Source: Glossina fuscipes (lineage: Eukaryota; Arthropoda; Insecta; Diptera; Glossinidae). Taken from it: a stretch of 64,000 nucleotides of DNA. The DNA lies in the NCBI RefSeq assembly GCF_014805625.2, contig NW_023998415.1, positions 20,605,035 to 20,669,034 of the forward strand, in the 5' to 3' direction. Below are positions 24,924-37,800 of this stretch, piece after piece (position 1 is the first letter of the stretch; every line of letters starts with the position of its first letter). The position numbers and the translations under genes are program-made. A model generated the notes under the pieces. That model was not told where the DNA came from, did not search any database, and was given only the letters and a program-made list of their open reading frames with translations.

Positions 24924-25949
24924 GTATATGCGTTAAAAACTAAAACAAGAAAAGTTCTCGGCTGTCTATAGTTGTAATATTTCGATATTTTCTTTTTTGC
25001 TTATGGGTTTAATACTAATACAATTTTACATTATTTTAAATTATTTAATTTATGGTCATAACTTATTTATTTAAAATAAATATTGATTATGTACATATTC
25101 CTAACTTTGTGTGTAAGTATTGCCAAGATATATGTATAAGTTTTTCTCGTGTTGACACACAATATATCCTTATTCGGCTGCCGGTTTTATTATGCTTTAA
25201 AAACTATTTCGTTAAATTGTTGTTATATTCGATTTTATTTTAACCTTAGGCGATAGATCATCATCAAAAGTCTAATGTATGTTTATGCGTTTGTGTTTAA
25301 TTGTTTGCTTGTTTGATTGGTTGTATATATGTTTGTTTGTTTGTTTGTTTGTTTTTTTGTTTACACGTTCGTATACATATTTTGGGGATAGATTTTCCAT
25401 ATTTACCGTTTACATAACGCTATTTGCCAACAGTATGATTAATGTATAAAATTTTTATTTATTTAAACTAAATTTAATATCAATTTACAACGCTTGAGCA
25501 AATATTGTGAAAATAACAAAACAAAATTAAAACAATCAAATAAATGAAAACAATTATGCTTCAAAATTAAGGTCAATGATTAAATGAGAATTAAACAGTC
25601 GGACATCTGTATGAACCAATATTAATATGGATCTAAGTTCTACTCGCAACAAGCCATCACCGACCTTAGATTATACGCCATCATTGTATTAATGCAGCTA
25701 TTGTATTCACCTTCGTGTTTCACATTTCGCTAGTAACACCTAGATATGTACATTACGGACCCCACAAATTATACAACACACATTGACCAATAAGTCCCCA
25801 AGAAACCACTCATATTATAATAAATGTCTCTCTGTAAAGCTTTTATGTCATTTCGATCATGCGTTTATGATTTACAATCAGTGGATGCCGGTAGAAGCGG
25901 CTGCGTCACTGTTATCCTATCAAAGATTGAAAAAAGGGGGACATATAGA
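24923..25949. other. gene-free AT-rich sequence with (GTTT)n
   Basis: A (GTTT)n tract lies at 25331-25354. The open frames at 25052-25243 and 25783-25965 are unrecognised. No gene is supported. Confidence 0.35.
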
Positions 25950-26345
25950 TTGGCATACTCCGTAATATTGGGTGGTCGTGGGTAATTTTTTCTATTCCTA
26001 TAGAACAATTTTATGGAGACTTATGTCGTGTATGTCTGTTAATTTGTGGACAGGAAGCAAAAATGTCCACAGGTTTGGTTGTGTACACGTGTGCGAGCTC
26101 TTAGACGATATCTTCGTGTAGTGTGGTGTTATACCTTGCACGGGTAGTACGGAGTTGGGCAGACAGACTCACATACAGATGAACGAACGGATATACTTAG
26201 ATGTATAGTGAATCTGCAATTGACCGCAAATTTATATATAGTTTATGGGGTTTCTGAAGCTCACTGCGGCAGGTTATAAAGGCATTGAAAAAAAGATATG
26301 AAATTTTCATATACTATAATATTAGGCAGGCGCGGTCAATTTTTA
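25950..26345 (+). repeat. composite D/B dispersed repeat with a second D block
   Basis: CCGTAATATTGGGTGGTCGT, then TTTTTTCTATTCCTATAGAA, is a family D middle block. A GGCAGACAGACTCACATACA tract follows near 26157, then CTTAGATGTATAGTGAATC, and ATATATAGTTTATGGGGTTT with AGGTTATAAA at the right end, which fits family B. Directly after this, ATACTATAATATTAGGCAGG near 26310 starts another D middle block. This arrangement supports the idea that D is a left half and B or A a right half of longer elements. Confidence 0.5.
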
Positions 26346-27395
26346 ATTTAATAGATTATTTTATCGTTCTTTAAGCGTTCAAGAATAATGTCCGAAACAT
26401 TTTACCAATTAGAAGCACGAAATTTTCAACTGTTTTTCTCGAAACCAGTTTCCTTTTTTCGCTTGCAAGAGCTACTGGGCCATCACATTGTTTCCAAACT
26501 ACTATTAAAAAAAACATACTTGGACGACTTTAACAAGCGCGTAAATGTGTATATGAAATTGTTTCAGTAAACCGATGAGTCCTTTGTAAATAAATTGGAA
26601 AAAATGATTACATACTTATTTGGTCGCGTAATAGCCATACGCCGTAATGTGGTGCAAATTGCATTTCTGTAACCAGCCGATAGTAATATGTATCGCCGTC
26701 GAGATGCGCTGACAAAAATTCTATTCGTTGTCACAGGCGTAATTGTGTCATTGTGATGAGTATTGTGCCTTCCTTCCGAAGACTTCAACTTGTTAAACAT
26801 TGCGGACGAAAAGCGATAACCTCTTTATCTCACTTGTAAAATTCAGCGAAAGCTATACGCATTCATTTTAAGTCTATGTCTTACGCGAACAGTAAAGTGG
26901 AAGAGTAGGAAATGCGGAAATTTTTCCTCAAAATTGTCTTAAGTCTTTCGACGATAACTTGTAAACTGCAGTTATGCAAAGTAATACAAGCGTATTTATG
27001 TAAATGTATTTGAGACATTTTCATATTCAAAAAAGTCTTATATCAGCTACCTTCAGAAAAGTATTAGTCGTTTTTGAAAACTCCGAATGCACAAAGCCAT
27101 GTCACAACTCACTGTTAGTTAACTTTTGAATGTTTGTCATATTTCTGATCACGAATTTTTTTATTTCCTAAGAGTTACACAATTTGCCTAATGTAAGGAA
27201 AGAGTATGGCATAGAAATCCTAGGACAGCTGCCACAGTTTGCAAGACATATTCGTTTTTCTTTTCTTTTCTTTTCAATTTTTTTTTTTTTTTTTCATAGT
27301 CTAGTTCCCTGAAAAATCATAATAATGGAGGGGTAGTCAGACTTTAATGCGGTTGAAGAAGAAGCAATATAAAATCGCTACTATGTAGTAGTATA
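26346..27395. other. gene-free sequence, possibly containing decayed repeat
   Basis: Poly-T lies near 27278-27294. Frames at 26388-26570 and 26564-26800 overlap on opposite strands and match no family I know. No gene is supported. Confidence 0.35.
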
Positions 27396-27399
27396 GTAG

Positions 27400-27685
27400 T
27401 ATGTATAATATATGTCAGCAAAGGAATACATCGCAAGAGTAGTCCGATGCGAACCATTTACATAAATGTTTGCCTTTGGGCCACAACAAGTCGATGTACA
27501 AAATTGCGTCAAATTATCCCTAAAATTGCAACCTGCAGATTAAAACAAGAGTAAAAGGAGGACAGGAGGACAGATAAGTTTAAGAAGAAAATGTTTCGAT
27601 GGGTATAATAACACCCTCCTGGATGTTGGATACATCTTATAGCCAACTTAATATACGCAGCACCACAAGCGATGTAGGGTATAAT
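27400..27685 (+). repeat. family A dispersed repeat
   Basis: Visible blocks are GCCTTTGGGCCACAACAAG, TGTACAAAATTGCGTCAAAT, TTGCAACCTGCAGATTAAAA, a degenerate GAGGACAGGAGGACAGAT tract, TTTCGATGGGTATAATAA, CTCCTGGATGTTGGATACAT and the right end CACCACAAGCGATGTAGGGT followed by ATAAT. The hairpin arms are eroded in this copy. Confidence 0.65.
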
Positions 27686-27689
27686 CAAC

Positions 27690-28160
27690 AGGCGGCTTAA
27701 GATCGTTCAAAGATTAATTAAAACATAATTTATTTAAATAAAACATTATTTTCGAAAGTGCAATAAAAAATACAAATGAAATAACGATAAATGTTGGGCA
27801 ATAATAGTATCTGGACAAGACACAAAGACATGTTAATTGTTACAAAGCATTATTCATCGCCAGGCACTACACTGCTCCTGCCTTTTGCAGGGTATACGGA
27901 TTCTGTTTAGAGAGGCAAACTGGCTCGCATGAGAGGAAATATGTTTGCGGTTATCGATGTAAAAATTAAGCGGTGAAATGAACCGTAAAAGGATGAACTA
28001 ACATCTGCTGAATAGAGCGGAGAGGCTAACGTGTTCTAATTCCTATATTAGAAATAACGGTTGCAAACTAGCAATGTACGTCCATGTACCTATCTTCGAT
28101 GTAAACATCCTCGCATCATCCGAATAATGATTTCTTGGGCATCGAATATCGTAGTGCATA
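27690..28160. other. gene-free sequence
   Basis: No gene or recognisable repeat. The right part may be the far C-terminal side of the retroelement relic that follows on the minus strand. Confidence 0.3.
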
Positions 28161-28169
28161 CCTTTTTCA

Positions 28170-28860
28170 TCATCCATCACTATTCGGCAGTGCTATGCTT
28201 CGAATTAAGCAAAAAAAAGTAAGGCTTTCTGCTTTTAGAATTTTTTGGCACAGAACTTAATTCATTAGATTCTCCAAAAAGCTGTATGATGTACATTTCC
28301 GATGGATGCCTTCTACTGGCGCATCCGGCTCAAATATCGTGCTTTCACATCAAGAAGTCGCAGGTGTAATAAATTCTCACAGCGAAGACAACGTCATCAC
28401 TTTATCAAATATGTGTTTCATATTTCGACAAACGATAACTACATCATAGGTGTCCCACACTATTAGTAAGACGTTTGAATGTCATCAGTGAATGCAAAGG
28501 CTTCAACAGAAGCAAAATGAAAAGGTATAAGGCAGTCATTGACACATAAAATGAATACTAATAACCGGCCAGTGACTAAGCACTGAGGAACACCGCTACA
28601 CACAATTAATCCACGAGACTTAAGCAGTACCTAACGGCCCAAATTACAAACGATGTGACATATATAATTCAATCAAAGTAGAAGTAGTCTTTGATCAACA
28701 ATTATTTCACCGCACATATAGGTAAATGCACGGCAAGCAATGCCATCTAGTTGCAATTGACTGAGCATAGCGATTAAATCGTTGTCAGTAATTAAGAAAA
28801 TATTAAGTAGCTACGTCGAGCATTACATGACATTGCTTTAAGCAGGTAATGAATTATAGA
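28170..28860 (-). pseudogene. non-LTR retrotransposon reverse-transcriptase relic
   Basis: On the minus strand a continuous frame gives SGVPQCLVTGRLLVFILCVN at 28597 and below, then DCLIPFHFASVEAFAFTDDI ending near 28478. This fits the SGVPQGSHLGPLLFILFIND block and the catalytic YADD/FADD box of reverse transcriptases from jockey-like non-LTR retrotransposons. GVPQG-S reads GVPQ-C-L and the catalytic box reads FTDD at 28481-28492, so both Asp codons survive. Upstream (28600-28800) the fragments LDGIACRAFTYMCGEIIVDQ fit the segment before GVPQG, with frameshifts and stops. Downstream the sequence decays. The outer limits are approximate. The relic encodes no working protein. Confidence 0.7.
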
Positions 28861-28869
28861 CAGCAAAGA

Positions 28870-30498
28870 CATTGCGTCTCTGCACTTAGGCACTTAGGAG
28901 ATTGAATATTAGTTGCGAAAGGCGCAAGCATAAATCTTCTCGAGAATAGCTACGTAACATTTCTTTCCCCCTTTTTTATATAGGCATATATGACATTTTA
29001 AATACTTTCAGGAACCAGATTGCAACAGATAAAGGCCGCATTTTCTACCCTCGATCGTTATCTAGTGTTTGCTTAAATTTAAGGCGTATTTTCTTTTTAC
29101 ATTTGTCTTCGCACTATCAAGTGTACACTAAATTTTTGCTTTCGTTTGCACGATCAGCTCTCAATAGGTTCGGTTCAGTAACACGGTTCACTATGAAGAA
29201 CAAATACACTTTTTTATGCGAATTTTTTATTCTGGCACAAATCTAAACAAAAATTTGTTTTATCTTAACTTTGGCAATGTCTGACAGGCAGTCATGTATA
29301 CAGAAGAAAAGCACAATTGGAGGTGTGGCTGCACCCCACACAATATAGATTAATTTATTACTTTTTCTGCACGGTATTTGGGAAAATATTTAGATTTTTT
29401 TCTCATCGTACACGTTATTGTAGGCTTGTGGAACTTATTCCCAAACTTACCACACGTCACATATACTTTTTTACACGACCTTGTTTTGCACGGTTTTCTA
29501 AGATACATATCTAACGTTTAAAAAGAGAGTTGAGTGTGCATAAATTTGTAATCATTTTCGGTCCCTGAGTGTAATTAGAAGTGCCCGTCTTGACATTCTT
29601 GTCTTGCCTTTTAGAATCATTCTAAAATGCTAAAATTTAACACAACGAACTGAAATCCTGTCTATGTGGTCTTACTTGATGACGTGGCAAAATGATTAAC
29701 ATAAAAATCACAGCTGCAGTCTACGAAAAAGGCTTAACCTCTTCATCAGTAACGGATATTATCGTTATATATATATAGATATAAGTCGTTGCATAAAGTT
29801 TAACATTTAAAGCTTAATCAAGCGTATCACAGGAAAACATCTGAAATACGCTACTTGAAGAAGATAGTTCGGGTAATAGCGCCACAGAAAATTTTATTAC
29901 AAGAATGGGTTCTGATTGGCCAGCTGGCAAATCTACGATTAAAAATTAGCTTGACGGTAAACAAATTTCGTAGAAAGAGCAATCATTCGGCCGGGTTAAG
30001 GCAAGAAACGCGGAAAAATTTATTGCAACGTGCCTTCACGCTCAATGCCCTTTTAAAGTTCTCATAGAAATGTGCATATGCTAGCATTTAATCAGCCATC
30101 GAAGATTTGTTCTAAACTAGGGTGTAGATGTCTCTCTCTGTCTCTCCCATTCTTATTTCGGATAATTTTCTGTATACAAACTATTTTCATTCTTTGTTTT
30201 TCATTCCATTTGGAAAATTCATATACCTTCCTTCATATATATATATCTAGATACCCTGGCATTTGTGTAATGCGGCTTTACACAATTAGATTTCTTGTAA
30301 ATCTCATATTACTAGATTTCTGGGTACGAGTCTCCTCTCATATGGTAAACAGAAGTAAAGTCGAAGTAGATTGCTCCACTATGCTATGCATATTTCAGCA
30401 GCCTGTATAATCATAAACCATTTACTGTAACTTTACTGAAGTAAGGCTTTACAAAGTTACCTTTACGTACGCAAAGGCAAGAGAAGAAAACCAGACGA
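28870..30498. other. gene-free AT-rich sequence
   Basis: A short TATATA run lies near 29768 and 30237. Frames at 29317-29514, 29855-30067 and 30072-30410 are unrecognised. No gene is supported. Confidence 0.35.
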
Positions 30499-30700
30499 GA
30501 CAGAAAGAGAGAAAGAGAGAAAGAGAGAACGAGAAAGAGAAAGAGCTGTACAGAGTGTATATATGATATATAATCTCATCTTATGTGTTCATTTGACTCT
30601 CATATTATATTCGATAAATCCCATCATTTACAATATATGTATACATATATATATATATATATATATACATATCTGTGTGTATATATGTGTGCGTATGTAT
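30499..30700. repeat. GA-rich and (AT)n/(GT)n simple repeats
   Basis: GAGAAAGAGAGAAAGAGAG-type purine repeats occupy about 30499-30546, and (AT)n with TGTGTATATATGTGTG units occupies about 30638-30700. A frame at 30563-30808 reads through this as Ile-Tyr-Ile-Cys and is not a gene. Confidence 0.85.
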
Positions 30701-32468
30701 ATAGACATGTATAAATACAATATACGTACTACGTACGTACGATATTTAATTCGTTGCTTTCCTGTCGTAGTAAATCGATATCAAGGATATAATTGGGTTG
30801 GTTTGTAAATACTAAGTATAAGCGATTTTGTGTCCCTATTGGGAATTTTCTTTCATTTAAAGTAATGGTAAATATATACAAACATGCAAACACATGTGCA
30901 AAATGACTATTTACATGTGTGGGTAGTTAAGCGTAAAACCAATCTAAAGTAAAGTCAAATTTATACCCTTTTGATTATCAAATCCATACATAGGGACATA
31001 CGCCTAAACATAACATATACAAGCTCGAATACAAACTAACATATAGACAAGCGTTGACACCATAGAACGTACATATACACACAACCATATAGATGCTTAT
31101 AATCTGGTAGAGATTTTTAAGCAAATATGTCACAAACGGTCGAGAAATATTTTGTCTGGCCGTCTACGATGTGTGCGTGTGTTTTACTAAAACTCTTTAC
31201 ATACGTAATAAACTCATAACAGTCAACATCATAAACTATGTGCGTATATTGAAATATCTCACTATGCAATCTATTCGCACATGTATGAAATTCCCGTTGC
31301 CACCGTAGTCATATCATTCATTATTGACCACTTTCATCATGTTTTCGGAGCCTTCCTTAATTTTTTTGTCAAATTGACTTTGAAAACGTATAAAAATATC
31401 AATATTTTATGAGCAGATTTCCTACTGCTCCTTATTGTTACTATCTGTTTTCATATCCTTTTATCCTTTTCAATCGTTTGATTGTATTATTGTGATTGTA
31501 CGACTATTCAAGAAAAGGTTGTTTTCGGGCTAAATTACATTTGTAAAGATTTCCCTTTTTTCTTTCTCCACTATGGGTTATATCATGAGATTGACGTTGC
31601 ATTGTTATGATTTTTCGATACCTCTCACGCTACACTTGTTCCAAAATAGCGGAAAGTTCGGAGGCTATTAAAATTGTGAAATATTTACAAATGGTCATCG
31701 GCCCGTCTGAACTTAGCCTTAACCTTAGATCAAATAATAATCTTTGCAGTGCGCAAGGATGGAAACGCTGCTTGCAAAGCTTCGTTTATAGCGTAACAGT
31801 CTGCCACAAAACTTCGAATTCCCCTCAACTTAACTTTTCTGGCTTTTTTTTGTAATGTCAGCTGTAGGTTAAACGTGCTTTTCGTTTTCCGCAACCATGT
31901 CAGATCAATTTTGCAAATGAAATTAACAAATGAAAGTGTTCAGTAGCTTTGTAACCTCATGGTAAATGAAAACGTATTTATTCCTTAATGGATTCTCCTT
32001 TAAGCTTAATATATTTCTCTGAACATGTTTCAAATTCTCCAATATTCATTTAATTTGTCAACTATGTGTGTGTTTTACGTAACGAAAAACGCTTAAAACG
32101 TAGAGATTTCCTTTTTGCAATGTGGAGACGAATGTGAGCTTAAAAATTAAGAAATGTAAGCATATTTTGTGAATGTGCTTCATACCCTTTCTCGGTCCGA
32201 CTTCTTTTAAGATCAGACATGGCAGATATCGTATATATGGCCATGACCGGAAAAGATTAAATTTAGTTAAGCGAAAGGGGAAACGGTAGGTGGTGTTACT
32301 TGAACTTATGAATATATCTAACATTATTTTTCAAGTGCTAACATTTCTTGGATAAATATCCAAGAAATAGGTGTAGTTACGTCGACATAGAGCAAACCCC
32401 GTATTCCTTTCATTGTAAAATAAAATGCATTGTTCTCTATTATATTTCCACGAAATATTTTCTCTTTA
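30701..32468. other. gene-free AT-rich sequence
   Basis: Frames at 31607-31855 and 32058-32324 are unrecognised. Nothing else could be supported. Confidence 0.35.
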
Positions 32469-32476
32469 CTTTAAAG

Positions 32477-32691
32477 CAGCCATGGGTAACCAACGGCCCG
32501 CGGGTCGAATGCGTCCTATGATGTCGTTGAATGCGGCCCGCTACGTCTAAAATTTCAAATAACTCGCTTAACTTTCACATAGCAATGCTGCAAATGTATT
32601 GCATATGCCTTCACAAGCCGACCCCAGTATGCCTACCGCAATCATTGAAAATTGAAATTTTCCCGTGGACAAAAAGGCTTGTCCACCCCTG
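32477..32691. mobile_element. 215-bp hAT-like MITE
   Basis: The left end reads CAGCCATGGGTAACCAACGG and the reverse complement of the right end reads CAGGGGTGGACAAGCC. These form an imperfect terminal inverted repeat of the CAGGGGTGGCCAACC type. Near the left end GGCCCGCGGGTCG and later GCGGCCCGC match the GC-rich subterminal words found in many hAT elements of animals. The flanks CTTTAAAG (32469-32476) and CTCTAAAA (32692-32699) agree at six of eight positions, which fits a decayed 8-bp target-site duplication. There is no transposase, so movement would have depended on an autonomous hAT element elsewhere. Confidence 0.7.
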
Positions 32692-32857
32692 CTCTAAAAG
32701 CTAGTATTAACTCCATTCGGTAAGACAATTGTATTTCATAGTCCGCCGTTTTATTCGCAAAACAAAAACATTATCTGTCCCATAACCGTTTATGTCAACT
32801 TTGATTCTTGCTTGTGCTAATAAAGATTTGGGCTATTGGCCTGCATGAACTTTCAGT

Positions 32858-33115
32858 TTTTATACCCACCACCGAAGGGTCCATTATAAACATTCTTCTG
32901 ACCGCGAAAATGAAGCTGCCGACATCAAATTTGACAGATACATTGAAAGTTCTTGCACACATACATTACCACGTAAATTGAGAACACCTCCGTTTTTCAA
33001 AAGGAAAACAAAAATTGGGTTCTGGGTTATTACTCATGAACTGCAGCATATAAATCAACAAAAATTTGAAAGTACATTCTGAGGGCGATGCTGTAGTATC
33101 TCTACCAAAATGGGA
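32858..33115. repeat. family F dispersed repeat (TATACCCACCACC type)
   Basis: TTTTATACCCACCACCGAAG opens a block that resembles the fly dispersed repeat whose edge reads ATACCCxCCACCATAGG. GACATCAAATTTGACAGATA, AGTTCTTGCA and CTCATGAACTGCAG follow, without coding capacity. A family D block on the minus strand abuts it. Confidence 0.4.
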
Positions 33116-33124
33116 ATAATTGAT

Positions 33125-33460
33125 CTCGCCTAGAGGCAAGTTTCAAAAACCTCATCAACTGTATGAATTACAGAATCGCGATACGTGCCTTTGAATTGTC
33201 TGTCAAGATATGCGCCTGCCCAACACTGCTGTGTCTGTGGTAAACATTCTCCCGTCCACAAATAAATAATGATATCGCCCTTAAGTTTGCAAAAGAGTTT
33301 GAAAAGATCAAAGAACACGTCTACAACGCCCACACCGACACTATGGACATGGCTACTTTCCTTTGATTCTTGCTCATAAATTACCCGCTATTACGGAGTA
33401 GGCCACTTTATATTTTTTCCTTTTTTCGATTCAATCATGACCGAATATAGTTTTCTAACT
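33125..33460 (-). repeat. family D dispersed repeat on minus strand
   Basis: On the minus strand the copy begins at about 33460 with GTTAGAAAACTATATTCGGT and CATGATTGAATCG, passes a degenerate CCTACTCCGTAATAGCGGG, and reaches GTCGGTGTGGGCGTTGTAGA then CGTGTTCTTTG near 33320. The GTGTGGGCGTTGTAGGCGTG word is also at the right edge of the window and near 58322. A 67-codon minus-strand frame at 33130-33333 lies inside it and is unlikely to be a gene. Confidence 0.5.
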
Positions 33461-33484
33461 TTTTTTTTTTGATAAATTTTAGGC

Positions 33485-33680
33485 TGATATCTCTTTAGTG
33501 CACACATCTGCGCAAATGGACAGTCGTACGCAAATAGACAGATACTCATAACTAATTGAGTTTATTATTTATGAAAAATGCATCTAATTTATGGAGTGTT
33601 TAAATCTTGCTTCTGGATGTTGCAAGCCTTTTGACAAATTGAATGCATCCCCAAAGTTTGAAGATGACTATAAATATATT
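33485..33680 (+). repeat. family B dispersed repeat
   Basis: A degenerate CAAATAGACAGATACTCATA tract is followed by TTTATTATTTATG, CTTGCTTCTGGATGTTGCAA and CCTTTTGACAAATTGAATGC. The last two blocks match CTTCCTTCTGGGCGTTGCAA and CGTTTTGACAAAATGATTG in the copy near 59775. Confidence 0.55.
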
Positions 33681-34107
33681 TACACTGTTCACAAGCCACC
33701 TTTATGTGAACGCAAAGCCTAGACGTTAGCGGTCGCAAAATTTGGTTGCAAAGATTTTTATTTTAAAAAACCCATCTCTTCTATCAACCAGCATTGCTCA
33801 ATTCAAATAAAATAAAATCTCTAATCAGCTTCAATTTAGTGGCTGGAAGGAAGTGTTCACAACTCTAATGCATGCTTGTGATATATACAGGATATATATG
33901 CAAAGGCAGGAGTCGGTTTTCCCTTTTCCGACACTCTGTCTTCATACATGTCTTTGTACCCAACGCAAAAGACTGAAAATTTCTTAAGCAACATAAATAT
34001 GCATAAACAATTTCTTTATAAAAGTTTTAAAAATGTTTTAAAGAAATATGTTTATCTACCGGAGAAAAAATTTAAATATCAAAAAAAAATTTGATTTTTT
34101 TTAACCA

Positions 34108-34450
34108 TAAACAAGCAGAAAACTTTAAAATCGGGCAAAGCCGACCAGTCAACATACTCTTCAACACCTCTTCTAATAAATATTTTCTGCAGAAAATGCC
34201 AGAAATCATATAACTCGTAACCATATAAGTGATTACTTTTCATAGAGATCCTTATACGATACGGATACCAAAACCTAAGCGAAATGGTCTAAATTTGATC
34301 AAATTCATTTTTTTTATCAAGAAATCATTGAAAGCATGCTTTTCATGAGAATCTGCCCTACAAAGGAACGGACTTTCTTCAAACATACTGTGTGAAATTG
34401 CATTTCTGGACCAAGTTTCATGACAATATTCTAAAGACCCAATTTTATTG
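34108..34450 (+). repeat. family E dispersed repeat
   Basis: AACAAGCAGAAAACTTTAAA is followed by ATCGGGCAAAGCCGACCAGT and CATACTCTTCAACACCTC, which fits the left part of a fly dispersed repeat with a GTCGGGCGAGGCCGAC word. Further right CCAAGTTTCATGACAATATT (34411 on) resembles another conserved block of such repeats. A minus-strand 111-codon frame (34252-34587) crosses it and is not supported as a gene. Confidence 0.45.
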
Positions 34451-34619
34451 AACATTTTTAAAGCATTTTTTTTTTTACGCACACCTTCATTTGGTAGGCA
34501 ATCCAAACAATTTTCCAATCCTCCAGAGTATTGCCTTCTTTTTCTTTCACTTTTATCAAGAAACATAAAAAATTTGAAAATTTTCAATCACATATGGAAT
34601 TCCTTCAAAATAAGCAGAG

Positions 34620-34880
34620 ATATTGTCAACATGGTCAGAGCCGTTGTGTTTTCAACAGCGTTCGTCACCGTAAAAAAATTCGGCCAAAAAATTTACGACA
34701 CGGGGTTTGCCATTCCAAATTTATGGGCAGAACGTACTATAGCGGACAGACAGGGGGACTGCAAATGACTCTGCATCGATCGGTGTAATAAAATATGAAT
34801 CTATTTTAAGTCTTCCTGGGTATTACATACATTCGCACAACTTTAACATGCTCTGTACACCAGATGGTGTAGCGTATAAT
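34620..34880 (+). repeat. family A dispersed repeat, right half
   Basis: GCGGACAGACAGGGGGACTG stands for the (GACA)n tract. GCATCGATCGGTGTAATAAA, GAATCTATTTTAAGTCTTCC, TGGGTATTACATACATTCGC, ACAACTTTAA and the right end CACCAGATGGTGTAGCGTAT follow. The hairpin block has lost its left arm. The overlapping plus-strand frames at 34448-34788 are chance products. Confidence 0.65.
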
Positions 34881-37800
34881 AAATAAATAAAATTTTTGGA
34901 AAAAAATTATGAAAGCATTTCAAAAATCTGCTTAAACACTAACACGCATGTAAATACGAATGCGTAAATTTACAAATGCACCTGTCAGGCAAGTTGCAGG
35001 AAATTTCGCCCCTTAAAGGTAAAAAGTTGTTAACTCCAGTTATTTGTACTTATTATATAGGTGTATGTGAAGCTATGCATCTGTATGTTTTTGAAGGCAA
35101 CTTTGACTTTTTACAGTGAAAACTAGGCATTTGCACGTAGCCACTCACGCATACGCGCATAAACACATGTTTCTGTGTATATTTATGTACCTGCATATAT
35201 ATAAGCATACATGAGAGGATATATACACATTGTGGATATATATATATATATATATATATATAGATTTAGTTGTGTATATTATGCGCCTATATACTATATT
35301 GTGTGTGCCTGTGTGTGTAAATCAATCAATAATTCCCGGAACTAAGCAAGAAAAAAGTAATATTTTTAACCTTATCACGTCATTCAATTTATTTTCCCCA
35401 TCTTCGGCAATTGCATGCGTTCAACATTATCGGTGTCCATACGAACTGCCACACGAACCCCATAATATGTTGATTACGATGGAAAAAGACTATCGATAAT
35501 ACACTTCATCTCAATACTGGATGTCAAAGGTACTTTTTTTCTCATTCAAAACTTTCATGAACACTGGAAATTTGGATTTTTCTATTGCTACGAAAATAAC
35601 AGAAGCACCGTCACTAAGGCATAAGTAAAGCATAAATGAATAATCGAAATGGCGTGAAATTCCGAAAAATGTCGTTAGAGAAACAAAATTTTTTTTGGAA
35701 AATGTCTTTTGTAAATTACAGCTACGTTCCATTCCCGATAATTACTGACCGATACCCAATATATATATATACATATACCGGAATTTATTATATACACATT
35801 AAATAAGATTTATGTTCAAAGCCGTAGTTTGTAAAGAATATGAACCATCATGTGCACGTAGACCTGCGTATGTATTCGTAACAAAATATTGTTGCAAAAA
35901 TTTTTTAGATGAGCGAATCATTTTCTTTTCTTTTTTTTTTCGCCTGGCCTGGCCACATATGTGAACAGTGCGTCAAGCGGGTGCTGGTTAATGGCCTTTA
36001 AGCCAATTTACTAAAATTTATTTATCTACAAATATATGCACATTTAATAACATATATGCATGCATATATGTACATACATAATGCATATTAATTCACTGAG
36101 TACTTTTGCTCGAGTTTCGTTTTTTAAAGTAAACTTTTGCATATTTTATTTAATGTTCTCATTTAATTATTAAATTTAAATTTTGTTATCTTCGTAAAAA
36201 TTTGGAGTAACGTTTTAGCTGTTTTTTTTTTTTTTTTTTTAATTCCTTTTTTTTATAATTCAATAAAAACATTCTGTTTACTCACAATAAAATTTAAATA
36301 AAATTTATTTTGCAGAACTGCAATATATGGGCATAAAAAATATCCGAATGACTTCCTTGATTTTTTTTTTCTTTTTTTATTTTTTTATTCGTTACACTAT
36401 GACAAATATACGCAAATAAAATCGGTATATATAATAAAAACAACAACAACAAACTGTGATTTATTTGTATTAATTCAACATAAATTATATAACCAATAAA
36501 AAAATATAAATAAATAAATAAATATATTCTAATGTGTACCTACCACATGCGCAAGTACATGCATTTATATATATATATATATATATATAACTAACAAATA
36601 TTTACGTATAAATTATTATACGCAAATGGATTCGCGTTAAAAAAATAAATAAATAAAAAAAAATAAAAAAAAAAAAACTATACATGAATTAAGCCAAAAA
36701 TTTTTAAACGCTTGTTCTACATACTGCAACTAAGTAACGTTCAAACATATTTTACTCCCTGCTTACGATATATGGCGAATTTTTTTCTATTATTCTAGCT
36801 CGTGTTAAATCAAATTTCGGGTAAAAAAAAATTTGTGTAAAAACAGCATTAGGTGTGTATATCATTTGTTTATTGATAATTGTTTATATAACAGCATAAT
36901 AACGCGCACAACAAGTCATGTTTACTAATCATCATCTTACGATAAAAACATCTTTCATAAAGAAGAAGAAGTCTCCGAAACGAGAAAATATTGGCAAAGC
37001 ACTTCCAAACGATAGGAAACGCTATGCAGATCGAACGATAATCTTAACATTGGCAGCATGACGTCAACATTAAGATCATTCGAACATAAGCACGATGTTG
37101 AAACAACTTTGAAGATATATGGCTAATTTCTGCTTAGCCATGGTTAAACTCTCCCCGCCACAAAGTTTTACAAATAATTCTCGAAACCTATTATTCTTGT
37201 TTTAATCGCATTTGCTCCGCCTACTGAGCACAATGCATATCTCTCCATGATTTTTCGATGGATTTTTACGTTGCCCGAGACAAGAAAGCAACTGTCAACG
37301 ATTAAGGTCACCCAGCTCTTAGGAGTACTTTCGCGAAATGTCGGCACCTATGGTTCACCTATTTAAGTTAGGATGTTTGAAATGTGTACATTCGTAACAA
37401 TAGCTGGTAATGAGATCTTTCAGGATTAAGTTAGGAACTTGTGCATGGATATAATAATTCTTGTAAGTGTAGATTTAGACAAAGCTTAATACCAGTTTTT
37501 AGGTTTTATGATTGCTAAATGGAACAGAGATCTAATCATTTATCTCATATCGTACCATACATATCGTCTATCACATATCGTAAATACTATTAATCAAATT
37601 TTTTATACAACTTGGCAGCACTTCAGTTATACGAACCTTATGTACACATTGCGCTACGCTTCTCTGCATTAGAAATTCCATAGCTTTGAAGTTGTAACTA
37701 CGAAGACGGATAGAAGGATTTTTTTTTGGTCATATTAAGATGACTCGTAAACCGTTACAACAGATACGAAGAGAAACGATAAAAGTTTGGATATCACACG

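Noticed and set aside
33130..33333. A 67-codon minus-strand frame with balanced composition
   Set aside because: It lies inside a dispersed repeat of family D and starts within the repeat's own conserved GTGGGCGTTGTAG word.
37059..37066. TGACGTCA, a perfect CRE-type palindrome
   Set aside because: An 8-bp site is expected by chance in 64 kb, and no promoter or gene lies nearby.
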